A stretch of DNA of 64,000 nucleotides from Callaeas wilsoni (lineage: Eukaryota; Chordata; Aves; Passeriformes; Callaeidae): NCBI GenBank assembly GCA_013398955.1, contig VWPU01012227.1:23538-87537 (forward strand). The letters run 5' to 3'. Position 1 is the stretch's first letter, and the number at the start of each line of letters is the position of its first letter. Positions 12,374 through 27,300 of this stretch are shown one piece after another. The notes beneath the pieces were generated by a model. The model saw only the letters and a list, made by a program, of their open reading frames with translations, did no database searches and was not told the DNA's origin. A program made the position numbers and the translations under genes.

Positions 12374-15300
12374 CTGCATGAAGAAGAGAATAATTTCAAT
12401 TGGTTTTATATTATTCACACAGTATTATAAAAATGTGCAACATAGTAACATAAGAAAATTAATTTTAAGTCAACAGGAAAAAATACCATAAGACAGCTTC
12501 TTCTTCGCTATTCCACTATTTACAACTATATTTAAAAATTATGGCTTCATCTCCATGGAGATTGTCTAAAGGTTTTTAATTGTTTTCACAAAACATTTTT
12601 GCTGAGAAAGAGAAATACATACATGCATAATGTAAAATACTCTGAAATACTATGTGAATGTTGCATCCATAATTCAATAGAAAAACAGCCATCACAGTGA
12701 CCCCACAAATGATGTCTTTCAAAAACCTAAAATAAACTTTTAAGGCATCTCCAAGAAAAGGAAGTGAGAAAAACATATACTATTAGAAGGTATTCATTCT
12801 CTGAGAGATTATCTTCATAGGAAAAAGTAGGTTTTTGGACCCAGGCTGGCAGTTTCTTTTTCATCCGATTTACCACACAAATCCTTTTCAGCTCATGACT
12901 TGACTCCATACTTCCCAAAACCTATTTCTTCCTAGTTATCATACATATTGCAAAAGAACACAGAAAAAAACCCTTAGCTGCTCCATTTTGATGTGATTTA
13001 ATGTTAATATATTACAGACTACAAAATAGTATCTTAAAACATAAGCTAAATCTGGATCAAAAATAAGTGTTGAGCATTTGCAAACAAGTGACTCAGAGTC
13101 ACTGACTGAGGCTGAGCATTTGTGCAGTTTCATTGACTCTAGGACTTACTCCAATACTTAGATTCCTACCTAAGCCAACACCTCATACACTAAGTTTGAA
13201 AAGGGATTTAACGGCACATTGCCAATTTATTTTGTTCATCCCCTGCTAGTGCGTGACTGTTCCAGTTGGAATCCAACAACGTCTGCTAAACAACTGGCTT
13301 CTGACAAAACCACCCTAGATCTCACTACTGAAAAATAGTGGTTCTCTTCACCCAGAGTTAAAAATACAGCAATAACCTTTATGATTATCTATCAGGAAAC
13401 TTTCACTTTAGCAAACACATTACATGCAATCAGTATTTTCTGAAAGAAAAACACCAAAACAGTCACCTGACCATACAGCTATTCAAGATAACCCCACAGT
13501 CTTTAATGTTCAGATTTATGAACATGATTCCAGGATATCACTGCCCTTTGACAGCACTGTCATTTTGCACTGCGTCACCCGTTACTGCATACTTACTAGA
13601 GTTAACATATCCAGATGCCCCACAATGTGGTCCAAAGCACTGTCCACGGAGGAGGGGATGCCTCTGTGCTTTTCTGCACTATGCACAGTTGACCTGCTCT
13701 CATTCTCTGCCTTCCTTTTTGAACTTCTTGCCAAGGGAGAAGCAGAGGGACTCTGCAGCTCTTCACTTTTGCCATTACCCTTGAATATAGAAACATCATT
13801 TGAAGATTCAGCTGCCTTTGTCTTCATTTAAGTGGAACCATACCATAAGATAGACGGGATAGCCAAAGGTCAGGTTTTTAACTAAAAAAAAATCTACACA
13901 TATATGCATACACACAAGGACCTTCAGATTTGCTTTTTGTACCACATCCAATTCATAACACTTCAATTTGTTCTGATCTAAGAGAGAATTCCAGTTGTGA
14001 TGGATGAGGCAATAAGGGAAATCTCAGCAGTCTTTAGGTACATGTTTCAGGTACATATGATTGAGAAGCTACGTGCTGTACCACTAGGGCTTGAATTACA
14101 GCTTGAATAAATACAATTAATAGGGGGTGTTTTCTTCAAAAAGATAGTTCTGGTTGGCAAAGAAATTCACTCAGAGAAGTCATATGGATGAAAAATCCAT
14201 ATGTGACTAGATGATCACAAGGGCTCCTTCCAGCTTCATAGTATGAAACTTTTGTTTAGTATGAATTAACCTCTTATTTCAGCATTAAAAAAACCCACTA
14301 GTTTTTAGTTGTTTGTTCAGTGATGGTACTTTTTGAGAAACTGAAGGAAACAACAGAAAAGACCCACACAATGCAACGTTGAGAGAAATAACTTTGATGC
14401 ATAAACACTGCTCCAGGCTATGTGAGAGACCATGATCTTCCCCACCAATTTGGTTTTGTCTGTGCCTCAAAGTTCTTAATGGTATTTTTGAGTCATGAAA
14501 GGTTAAATCATCACTAATTAATTAGAAAGTCCATCACTACCAACTTTACATGATTAATTAATGACTTACTGAGATTTCTTTGAAAACTTCTCATATCTTC
14601 ACACAATTTTAGTTTATTTTTACACTAAAATAAATTGCCATAGTTAAGTTTTACTATTTCTAATTACATTTGATATATCTACATTTACAAAATAAACCTT
14701 TTAAATGGTTACAATTAAACTGTTTCTCTGGAATTTATTGACAGCCCAAGAAAATATCCATTAGGTATGCAAATGGCAAATTTTAGTCTTATCTGATGTA
14801 TTTAAAATACACAATATTTACAATGTACCCAAAATATATTTATGTTGTAAAGCTGAACAGATTTTCCAAAGAGAGAGTCTTAAAATCATTGTGAAACATT
14901 AAAAAAAAAATCTCCTAAGTCTCTAAAATAATCTTGTAGAATGTAAATTGCTAGGCAGAATTATTGGCAGACTTTTACAAGATTACCTAGGCATGCTGAT
15001 GAGTTTCTGTCAAGAATGATTTACACATAGTTGACCTTGCCTTTGAATCAGGTAGGATCAGAGACTGATGGATTAAATACTGCCACTATGAGAATGTAAC
15101 TATTTTAAATTTAAGTAATACTAAATCATATCAATATTATTGCAAACTTATACTGCTGCATTATCCACAATAACATTCCTGTGTCTTCAGCACCATCCTG
15201 CACAGTCCTGTGTGGTGAGAAATGACTGAAAGCAGAGACTGTGGTGAGGTAAGAGAGCAAAGAAGAAAGTCTTACAACCCTCTCTGGGTTAAAAGTTCCA

Positions 15301-18300
15301 TTGTGCAGGTACATTGTGCAAGGACAGGTCTCAAGCCCCCAGGCAAGAAGCCATGAAGTGCAGAGCATGAAGTTAGTAGAGACAGGGGCAGATACCCAGG
15401 CATGTACTTCAGACCTTAACTGACAGTGCTACAAAACCAGAGGGAACCCACCTCAAGGTTTGATAGTACCATGGTATTCACTGACATCACTTTCATTGGT
15501 TTCTTTATGAAAAAAGAAACAGATATATTCACAGCAAGATACTTCCAGTTTCCTTTTGGCCCCTCCTTTCCGTGCTTGGTGACTGATGTAGGCAAATGAA
15601 CCAGGCATGTCAAATAATAAAGGGCGGATGCAACTAATACTGAAATCTATCAGGGATGCGTACTGATACCAGAGCGTGGCAAAAATAAAACTGTGCTAAA
15701 CATCAAACTAGAGATTTCAAACATTAAACATACAAGGCTGTTCTACAGAAAGACATAATGGTTATAACATTTGCACTGGACAAAGAGAACTGGCCTTCTC
15801 TGTTCATGTCTACTTAAACTCATGACTCAGAGCAATGCTTTGTCAGCCAGGCTGCTGCCTTTTAAACACACAAAACTGGAAGAAAGGGTACTCTCTTCAG
15901 CCATGCTGTTCAAGTTATGTCACTGGTCAACAGAAAGTTTTAGTTCAGTGCTTAGAATGCCCAGCCAGGAGCAGGTAAGTCGTGTTCCAATGAGAGGCTT
16001 TATATTTTATAAGAGAATAAAATGAATAAAAATTCCAAAAGAGAAAGGATATGAATCCAGAATTTTCCCACTCCTAGCTAGATGGTTTAATTACATCTCT
16101 CTCCAATACCATTAATCTAATTCTCTTCTCAACATCAAAAAAAATTTGTTATATCAACTTCAAATTATTCCAAAGAGTTGTATATTGTAAAGAACTAACT
16201 TGTTAGCACAAAATGAAATAGAATACAAATGGCTTGATTTTTGGACAAGATAGGCAGAAAATTAATTGCTCATTTACTTTGCTTTAGCTCCTTGCTTTAA
16301 AGTTTTATAAGTCTTCAAAAGAAAGTATTTCAAGTACCTTGGAATATTTTGGCTCTCAATTTATCCCATGTACTTTTAAATAAACATGTAAGTATATTTA
16401 GAATTGCTGTATCTTAAGACTGTCCATATCCTCCTTTAAAAAGATTTTGTGATATGAGATACTGTTAATGCAGTCCTAGAAGAACTCATACTCACTGTGT
16501 TATTTCCAAATTACTAAGATATATCTGAGGTTCTTGGGAAACAGTATTAATGGAAGGCTTTGGCATGTTTACTAAATCACAAGATGAATACAGTCTCACA
16601 TGCTGATTAACATGGGAAAGATGAAGTTCAATTTGGCATTCAAATGTTAAAGACAAAATACTGTCATGCATTAAAGAATTCCTGTCTTACAACCAATCCA
16701 CTATGAAGAACACTCTTGTATTTAACTACGATGGGAAAGTCTGTTAAAATAGACTTCTGGAAATAGTGATATTTCCAGAAAAACAGGAAGATAGGGAGCT
16801 TACAGAAACCTTGCTTTTGTCTGTAAATCTTGATGCTTTGCCCAGAAGATTTCAAACCTCAACCACGATTAGCTAAATCTGACAGAGACAAAGAACTCAC
16901 TGATTAAGTTGCAACAAATTTTACGAAAATTGGAGGCCTGGTAGATGGAACGTGTTGCAGGAAAACCAGGTAGAACCCAAGCATTAAATATTCTCCATGA
17001 CAGCAGTAAACCTGCCCAGTTATCACATGCCTTATGAAACACAGGCAGCTGATAAAGGAAGTTAAAAGCATCAGTGAAAAACACTCAGCTGGTGCAGGGA
17101 CAATTTGTAAATCTTATGCAATTATATTTTGTAGACACCTCTATGTGCTCTCTGAAAATTATAGCATCTATTGCTGATTTTAATCAAACCTAAGGAAGAG
17201 GTAGGGTTCTCAGAAGTAATTCAGTTCCTGAAAGCTCCAGGAAACCATTTGCCAGAATTTCCCACCTCGGGTTAACACAGCTCTGCAAGCTCACACTCCT
17301 TAACTCCGAAGGAAATAAGGAAAAGTGTGAGTAAGACCCAGGCTGGAACCCAGGTCTTCCCAGACACCAATATCAATAAGCTCACTTTAAATAAACCTCA
17401 TATTTTTTGCCTACTGTTCACAAAGCTACTTGTACTGTGTTTTGGGAAGTACATTCATTTTCTTGCCTTTGAATGATAAAAGCAACTAATTGGCACAGAC
17501 AGATGTAACCGTCAACTCTAACTGGTACTCTCTGACTTTGCTTAAAGGCATTCTGCTTTGCAAGTTCAGTGTCCTAAGGATAATCTATTAATCCTCAAAT
17601 CCTCAAAATTATTAAAAATAAATTTAACATTCAATGACACTCAAAGATTGCTGTCTGTGATTTGAAGTATTATGATTTAAAATTAATTTAAATGAATGGA
17701 GCAGGAGAGGAAAACAATCTGAGGTTATTAGACATTGCCAAGTTCTAAGAACAGTTCTAGTCTGAGGTTGGTGTTTCTCAGTTTCTTTTCAAACAAGATT
17801 ACTGCACTTCAGACTGAAAATTCAGTAGAAATTTCAGTTTAAGCTTAAATCTGTAAAGCAATTTCAGATTTTGCCCTTAAACCCAACCTAAAGAGATCCT
17901 TTCAACCCAAGGAGGAAAGCTGTCAATTCAGTAAAGACAGCAAATCCTAAGCTACTAAAAATTTCACCAAACACTTTTTTTCTACAGTAAAATTGACCCA
18001 AAGTTCAATATATCAGGCAAATAGGCTCTGAAAGAATGCTTTGTATCTCAGTAAACTGCCACCAGCACTGCAAGTCACAGCAGTGGAAAAGTCTTCTTGT
18101 AATTTACTGGGTTAAGCAGCAAACTAAGATTTTTCTGTTACATATTTGAAGACTTAGGAAGACAATACAACACGAAAACATTTACAGAAGTAAGGCAAAG
18201 ACCTTGATGTTTGTCAAAACTCAAACACAGAAAAGCAAATAACTGAACTTTCAAAATTTGTAAGAGAAATGAAACGAGACCATTTCAAATTTTCAACTTA

Positions 18301-21300
18301 TCTAACTTGTGTCCAAAATGGTTATTTTTATCATATTCTGGAAATTTGTAGAGATTTTTTTAAACACTGTCAGACATCAAGTGTGTTGCTATATCTTTAA
18401 GGTTATCTGCTTTATATTGTAACCTTTCCTAATATCTAACCTTACAACCTCCTCCAGCTCAGCAAAGGGTCCAAAACTGCCAAAATCTAGTACAATATTC
18501 AAGTGCCAAAACCTTGCTGTAAAGGAGTGACACCAGCCTCAATAGATTTCCTTTACTTTTGGATACAAGTCAGTTCATATCTAACACTTTCATTGAGCAT
18601 AACATTTTATTTAAATAAAGTTCTTTTTAAAGAAAGTCTTTCTACCCACAGTCTATTTCACATGAAATGTTTCAAGAATTAAATGTTGCCTTTCCTTCAA
18701 ATTAGCCCCTTTCTAAAGTACTTGAAATACTACCAATTCATAAATAATTCTGTATGTCACCAGTAATGTAGTAAAAATGTCTCGTAATTAAAAAAAAGAC
18801 CCCAAACTATTCTGAGAGTCATCAGAGCTATAGCTTATTTTGAGAGAATAAATTTTAATAAGGCAATCAATTTTAAATTGTCACTTCTGAGCAAAGCAAA
18901 GAAGAAAATTAAAATGTGTACAGTGTTTCCATTCACAGCCCATTAGTAATAACATGAATCCACATTTGGGCAACTTCATGCAAGTTACAAATAAGGAGGA
19001 GAAGGAACAGATTTAATTAATCAATAGGAAGTTATTACCATGACATTACCAGCGGATGTTCAGCAGAAAATTAAATTTAGCTTATAAAATGATGTCACAA
19101 AGAGCAAACCATAATTGTTCATCTTTGCTTTCTGTCAAGCAAAATAGCCAAAACTCTGTGGGTGGTATTTGATCAATCTGTGAAAAATCCTTACACATAA
19201 CCTTATCACCTCTGCCTGTTCCCAAATGTTTTCCCATGAAACATTCACACAGCACATAGAAACAAACACTGCATCCCAGGCTCCCTTTGCTTCATGACTG
19301 TTAAGAATAGAATCTAAGTAAAATGCATCCATATATAAGGATGCCTGAGCAGTTTTATTTATAGAAATAGAAAATTCCCTTAGGGGGGAAAAAAAAAAGA
19401 AAAATAGAAAAAATACAAGTCTCTGTCATTCAATTAACTATCAAGTCTTCAATATTCTACGAGCTCCAAATTCGGAAACTACAGACCAGTTTCTAAAAGC
19501 ATATCTTAGAGATCTCATAATTAAGATAGGCTTATAAAAGTGACACTGGTAAGCTTCCTAATGAATCACAAAAATTGGCACGGTCTGCTTTTTAAAAATA
19601 AACCTTTAAATTTTGAACACATGGTACATTTGCCTACTAATAGTAAAATATTTCTGATACTGTGATTAAAACAACTACAAATAATTAGTCATAAGTAGGG
19701 CATTAAGCTGAAACAGACCAAAGAGCAAAGGCATAACAGAGTAGTCTCCCACCTTACCAGATGTTGAATTCCTGTGTCTTTTGGTTATTTGAAATCATGG
19801 GAAGTTCTCAGGAGTAACACTACTATCATTATCACTGCTTTTTTCCTCCACTTGTGAACCTACCCTCGAATAAAAATGGTTCACTGTGGAAATGCTAAAT
19901 TTAACCATTCAAGAATTGTTTATTCTCTGGGTTTTTTTTCGGTGGGGCTGGGGTTTTTTTTGTAGGCCATAATTACTCACAGATTGCTTCTACTGCTTTG
20001 AAATTATTTTTTTCAGTCAATGAGTGATCCACATAAAACAGCTCTCTGATCTATTAGGCTAACACTGAGTATGTTAAATCACAATCTGCTTTATCGGTTC
20101 CTACTGAAGAAAACTTCCCTGTAGTTTCAGCTGATGACAGCACTCTTCATTTCCTCTCCTCTTGCATGCACATGAATCAGCACAGCAACAACTTGCCATG
20201 TGCCAACTGTGGCTCTCTGCCCCATGTTATCTGATGAGGTAGCTCTGGAATCATTTATATGCAAACTTCAATGAAGTTCTGCATTCAAGCACTAAAATAC
20301 AGATAAACTATGTGGCGCATCCAGAACAAAGTTCTACTAAGCACTTCTAGCTTAAGCAGTCCACTTTCAGAACTTGTAACACAGAATTTCACATTTCAAT
20401 CAAAGTCTTTCAGGTCATCTTACACATCAGAGTCTTCTCCAGCTTTTATAAAAATGCCCAAGTTGAAATAAAAAATTTAAAGCACTTAAGAGAAGTGAAT
20501 CACATGCAGTCTGACATGGAAACACGTTGAAGCACCACTGAAAGTAACACACCCTTCAGTTTAGAGCCTGATCATGAGCAGTGGTACCAGGTTACAAACT
20601 CACAGCCAATAAAACAGGCCAAACTTTCACACTGTATTCTTTATCAAAACAGGCATTTTCACCTAAGATGGACCAGCATAACACTTTAAGTCTTGAAAAT
20701 AGCAAATTTAGCCTGAAGCTAACTGAGTTTATAGAGGTCAGAAGGTCAGTACAAAACAATAAAAACTAGCAGCTTACTTTGGTGGGTTTTTTTATTTTAT
20801 TATCTGTACAAAATTAACTGAAATCCTGATGCACTTACAGCTATGGTCTGATTAATTAGATTTATTTATTTCTATCAGGATGACAGCTACAATGAATTTA
20901 GCGTTCCTGTGATGGCATGAAATAATAGACTCTCCTGTCCATAGGCACATCTCAAGATATCCTGATAGTTCTATGCAAAGAAATTATATCACACTTTACA
21001 AGCAACCTTTCACACAAATAATAAGAAACTGACTACATGGTTTCCTTATGTCATCTTTTTCCCAGAGTGCTGCTTCTGGTTTGAGAAAACACTGTAAAAC
21101 AGAGTACATCCAATGCACTCAATGATTCCACATATACAGAATCGAGTACAGAACAAAAATATTTCCTCTGTATTACATCCGTGTCAAGAAAGTACAGAAA
21201 AAGAACTTAGATTAAGCCTTATTTTCTCTAACAAACATAAAAAAATTATTTCTATTTCCCTAATAAAAACTCATAGAAGTCCACAAATATGACTGCATCC

Positions 21301-24300
21301 AGGTAGAAATAAATAATATTTCTGAATTACTTTTTCTAAACTCTCAGATCAGCAGTAATAAACTTTACTTAAAACCAGGTGATTTTTTCCTTCTAATTTG
21401 CTCATTGATGTTAATTACTAACATTAATAGTACCCCGCAGAGAGTCTGCGACAGTTTAAATTTTTCGACAAAACTAAGGATTTCCCCCCAAAAAACTAGC
21501 AATACTGATGAAAAATTAGGAATTGATAATTAAAATCCGACCAAACAAAAAACCCCACAAAACAACAAACAAACAAAAAAACAAGTCCCCAACCAAACAA
21601 CCAAATAAAAAACCCCAAAGCATGTCACGGACATACAACACAAACCAGGCAGAAATCACTGAAGGTTCAATTTCCAAAGGTGAGAATCCCCTGTCAGGAA
21701 GTCAATTCTAAAATAACAGTTCAGGAAGACTACATTCAAACACTTTCATAAGTTATAAAAATACTTGCACCACAGGCACTAAAATATAAAAATGTACCCT
21801 GTGGAAAAAAGGCAAAGAAAGGTAATCAATTACCTCCAATATATCTCCAGCTTCCACAAGAAGCTTTGCAAAGCTAAGGAGAAATAACATGACACTATAG
21901 AAGCATTTCCTACTATTTACAACTACGAAATATAGTAGCCAAGTTTAATGTAGGCAAATTACTTTGGACTGCTTGCATGCATACCCAAGGCAACATCTTA
22001 TGGCTGAAATTAAAAAAAAAAGTTTCCATGATGGCTCCTTTTTACCTACATAGAGTCCTAATAAAAATTATATTACAGACTCTGCTTGAACTTCTTATCC
22101 ATTTCAGGGCAGGGAAAAGCTAAAGGAGGGCAGGAGGAATACTTGTAACAGAAACTGGAAACATAATGAAACACTTACCAGAATGAAGTAATGACAGAAT
22201 ATTAATAACCCTATGTGGACAAGACCTCCTTTCTACCACTATAAATAGAATATTCTGCTATTTTTGATATTACAAATGTTAATGAATAAAAACAAAAGTA
22301 TGAAAGCCCTAGGACTTTCCTAGCATGTGGGAGAACTCCCTGTACTTCCAGTAGCAGATTGTGGAGGTTCACAGAGGGCATCAAGTACATGGGAGGAAAA
22401 AGGCAGAGTCACCCTCAGAGTGTGAGGGAAGAGTACAGCATCCTCACAGGGAACATATCTAATCAGAAAAATGACAGCCATTCTTCTGGCTTGCCTGCTC
22501 ATGACTCCTTTCTGTCCTCTTCCCCCTACCTAAAAAACTGAATGAAAGCCTGTAGACCATTACCTAGCTAAAAAAGTCTAACTGAACTTTACAAAGAAAC
22601 AATAGCTGGTAACAGTGAGTTTGTTGTACAGAGTCTTAAATTATATATAAAGGACAGACATTCCTCCATCTCATTCAAGGACAGAAATGTTTGCCAGCCC
22701 CTACATATCACCTTGCATATCCATATTCAACATGAATTTAACAATGAAAAGAGATTGATCAACAAACCCAGAGAAATTTCTTGTTCTTGAAGGCATGTTT
22801 ATTCCTGAGAGAAAAATAAAATAATATACTTTACAATATGCAATTGATTTCTCCCAGATAAGCCTTTCATACTTAACCTGTTGGGGCAAAACTAATCTTG
22901 AACAACTTACACTGCATACAAATGAGAAGAACTAAAGGAATACACTTCTGTCTTAAACCCCACCTCTCAATAAGAATGAACAAAAGATTACTGAAGACAA
23001 AATCTTGAAGAGACAGACTGCCAGAACAAGAACTGAAGGCTGTGAATAATGTTCTCCTCAGCCCTGCAGAAAGCTGAGACGGGCTCCAGCTCGCCCAGAC
23101 CAGGGATCTGTGCTCCTCAAGAGCGGGAGGCTGGTGCAGGGCAGAGCTGCCTGTGCTGCAGAGCCTCCCTTCAGGCACTGTAGCAGGGCCCCCTGCTGCA
23201 GGAGCACATAGATGTTTGCCAGCCCCTACATAACTATATACTCAACACACAATTTACTTTCAAAATTATATGCAAAGCTGAAAGAAACTCCTTTCTGCCA
23301 GCACAGCTGCATCTATATCAATGGTTTTTGTCAGGATAACAGTGTCGGTGCTATGGCACAAATTTTCTTATTTTGCTACCTCATATCAACATAATTTCTG
23401 TCATAACAAAACTTTGTTGTACAGACAAACCTAAACTGTCTCCTGTTAAGGGGATGCTATGAGAGGCAGGGTGTCCACATAAAGATTTCACAGAGAAATC
23501 TCTTCTTAGCTGAGATCTGGCAGCTTTGATTTCCCTTCAGAGTAGCAGTAACAACAGGTGGTTACACCACTTGACCGGGTGGCTATCAACAATACCACTG
23601 AGTTTGTTTACTCCATAGAAGCAACTGTCAATTCTCCTCTAATACAAATTACTTATAGGAAGATATTAAAGAGTTAAAAGCATTTGAAATTAAGTTAGCA
23701 ATCCAGCATAGTAGAGTCCAAAGTTAAATCCAATAGGGCCAGCACGATTGATTGAACACTTTGCCAAACAGACAGATACTACTATCTGCAAAGGAAAAAA
23801 AAAAAAAGGTCCATGAAAAATATTTTTTACTATGTAATAGAAGAAACACAGTTCCTCAGCATTTTACCAAGGCTTTTGCTATACCGGATGGTGAAGGTTT
23901 GAAAAGGACATCCAAACACTTTAACAACAGTGTCACAAAAAACTCCCATAAGGATAAAATGAAGCTTCAGAATTTTGACTGAGAAGTCAATTTATGTACT
24001 TTTATTAGATTTCATAAAATACCTAGATAAAGTAGCAAAAGTCCATCCTGAGCTATTTTAGTGCTCAGCATTAGTAAATATGCAGAAGGTTTGGATAAGC
24101 TGTCCCATTTGTCCAGGCAAAAATAATACTCAGTTCTGCTTTGTTCAGAGGTGAGTTTGTAAAAAAATTGCTTTGGTAGCACCAGAACAACTCTGTACTT
24201 AAGTCAGTCGAGTTTTACAATTTACTGTGATAGGAATCAAATTAGGGAACTGCAGAAACTGAGAAATTTGAGAATTACATACAAATATCCAAGAAATGTT

Positions 24301-27300
24301 AACTTTGGTGTGGTCTGACAGGCCTGGTACACTCTTGAAAAATAATTTATTTTAATTAGTGTTGTATTACAAGCTTCTATCAAAATACACACCGTTCAGC
24401 ACCAATGAAAATGCTGAAAGTGTTGGTACATAGTACAAAATTCTGCCTCTCCCAGCAGCAAAGTTCTACAGGGGCAACAACTTGAAGAAACCCTGCCTCA
24501 TGATTCTTATCGGATTCCTTCGCCACCAAGCTGTAGAGTGGCAGTTGGTAAACACCACAGAAGGGAAACAACCTGGTCTAGTGACCATAAAAATTCACAA
24601 CTTCATGTTCCAGATTCAATTACTGTCACGCTGTTTTACTGTTTCTTGAAGAAACAAGAGAAAACTCCCCTTACGTGTTCCGTTCTCTCTAGCGATACTT
24701 ACGTGACCAGAAAAGCTGAGGTTCTACAAGCAGATACACAACTCAAAACATACAAGAGCAGGGCTTGCTTCTGCATTCACCAAAGTGCAGCATCTTTTGC
24801 ACAGAAGAGGGTCTGCAAAACAGGCTCACCGTGGACCGGCACATTTCTCCGTTTAATGCAGAAAATTAGAAAATAATAATGTAATTTATGATTTTTTCAA
24901 AAAAAATACCGTAACATCACATAGGGCACTAAAAAAGATATATACACAAAGAAATACTTCCTTGGAATACAAGGCGATATATAAAAGGCTATGTATTATT
25001 TTTAAATGTGTATTTTTTATATATATATAACTTTTTTCTATGTGTGTAATGAATTACAGCTCTGTCCCCTATAATTTGCAAAGCTCAAAAACTCTGTATA
25101 TTAGGAAAATAATTGAAAAACACTAAATAAAGGGTTTACCATTTGAGATAAATTCCATTGGTCTGACTGCAATATTTTATTCATACATCCATTAAGGTTT
25201 ATACTAATTTACTAAACACTTGTGCAATTCTTCTGCATACATTCCATATTTAATTATGCTTGCTGTTGCCTTATTAGCACTTGTGGCGTGTTTGGCACTT
25301 TCTGTTTAACAGCCACATTTAAAACACTGATTAACATTAGTATTCTCTATGTATTCAAAATGTATGACAACACAATTATATATATACACATATATATACA
25401 CACCAAGTCATTGTTTAACTTATCTTCCTATTGTTCTAGCATACAAAACATGTCTTGGAATTATATTTGTGTTAGTAACATCCAGATCAAAACCATCGCA
25501 ATCTAAAAGAACATTCAGTATCAATTGTCTTTGTATAGGTCTATGTAATTCAACATATTCGTGTATGAATGCTGTTATCAAAGTCCTGACCAAAAAATCA
25601 AATTAATCTACATTGCCAACTGCTTCCTTCTGGTGTCAAGGAACATTCTTTAACGTGACTACTCACACTGGCAGACCAAACCAGAAGCAGCAGTATGTTC
25701 CACACACAGGACTGGAAGCCACGGGTACGTGTACAACTTGGAGCTGAAGCACGCAGGTAGAACTTGCTTGTGTCACTGTATTTCAATAAACTACTACATG
25801 TCTGTTGTTGAAATCTGGTCCTCTGGTAAGACCAGGACAAAGAGAAACAAGAAACTTTTATTCTATTCCTGCTTGCCATTTCTTTAGCATTGAGGTCTGA
25901 TGCTTTACTGAGCAACAGAACCAAAATTTTGTTAATGAACACCACGAATTTCAAGCTAAAGTCCTCTGGCTTCGTAATGAAGATTAAGTTGCAGTCTCTC
26001 TACACCTTTTCTGTTTTTAGGGAAAACTCCCTTATTTAAGTTAATACTATGATCTTTTAAAACTTCTGAAAGGAGGATTACTTTGGTATTTTATTATCAC
26101 CAGCAGCACCCTAGTGATAGCAAGAATCTATGAAACTGTGTGTCCATGCAAGGTAGAAGAGGATGCATCCTTTCTCATACTCTAATAAAAACACAGCATC
26201 ACTGCCACTCCCAGTCATCTACGGCCCTGCAACTTAAGTAATTTATAATTTCTAGGGACAACATTAACACAAGTATTTTCTAGACATCAATCAAGCATGT
26301 AGCACTTACATGTAAGACACTGCTGCTAAGAACAGCAGCTCAGATTTTAAACATGCTTGCAATCCCTTACACTCATGGCCACATGACACTTTCTTTGAAA
26401 GCAGAACACGTTTCTCTAAATAGCCCAGTTGCATGGGTTAGGGTTGGATAAGGGATATAACTGAATTGAAGGAAAGATATATAAAGATATAAAAATAAAT
26501 ATTCACTAAATTAGCATTAATGAAATACTGTGTTAAATACTATACTGGGGTACAGATAAGAAATATAAATACAATTATGCTAAAAGGTATGTAAAACAGA
26601 ATTACACCCCCTTTGTTAATTCCATTGGATTAAGGCTGACTCTGTTCTTGCAACTGCACAGAAGAGTTAAAGGACAGATAATCAATTGTACAGTATCAGT
26701 TGTGACAGGCCAAGACGTGGAGATGCCACACTCAGTGGGAATGTATATCCTGACTGTGTGCTGCACTCCATACTTGATGTTGAAATGACAATAAAACGAA
26801 AGCAGTTGGCATTATAATCCCAGATCAACAGCTGGCATTCCAATCTTAAATGTCAAATTCCTGTTGGGGATTTAGAGCCTTCACAGACAAAATATACTCT
26901 TGCTTTCAACAAATGTAAAAGGCAGAATAATACAAATGACCATAAATGAGAAGTGATAAAACACAGCTGATTGGGATAATTGAAGGTCTCAGCAAAAACT
27001 CTATAGCCATTAGAACTAGCACCAATAAAAAGGACATTTTAGCGCTAAGGAAGCAATAATGAAGCTATAATTTCTGTCTGCTTGTCCCCACACCTTGCTT
27101 ACAGGTTTTGAACTCGTTGCAGATGTAAGAGGGTCTGGTGGAGGAAGAGATATCCTAGAGGGAGCTGATTTCATACAAGCTTCCTGAGAGTAGACTGCCA
27201 GCTAACAGAGAGAAATCAGTAAGTAATCCCATGGGGAAAAGGGCTCTGGCATAAGTTTACACACTATTGGAGTCCAGAGATTGCGTGAGAGAAACAGAAC

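Noticed and set aside
13424..13831. 135-codon plus-strand ORF
   Set aside because: Antisense shadow of POC1B exon 11.
22873..23178. 101-codon minus-strand ORF in the 504-bp segment
   Set aside because: Composition-driven in its GC-rich part; no similarity recognised.
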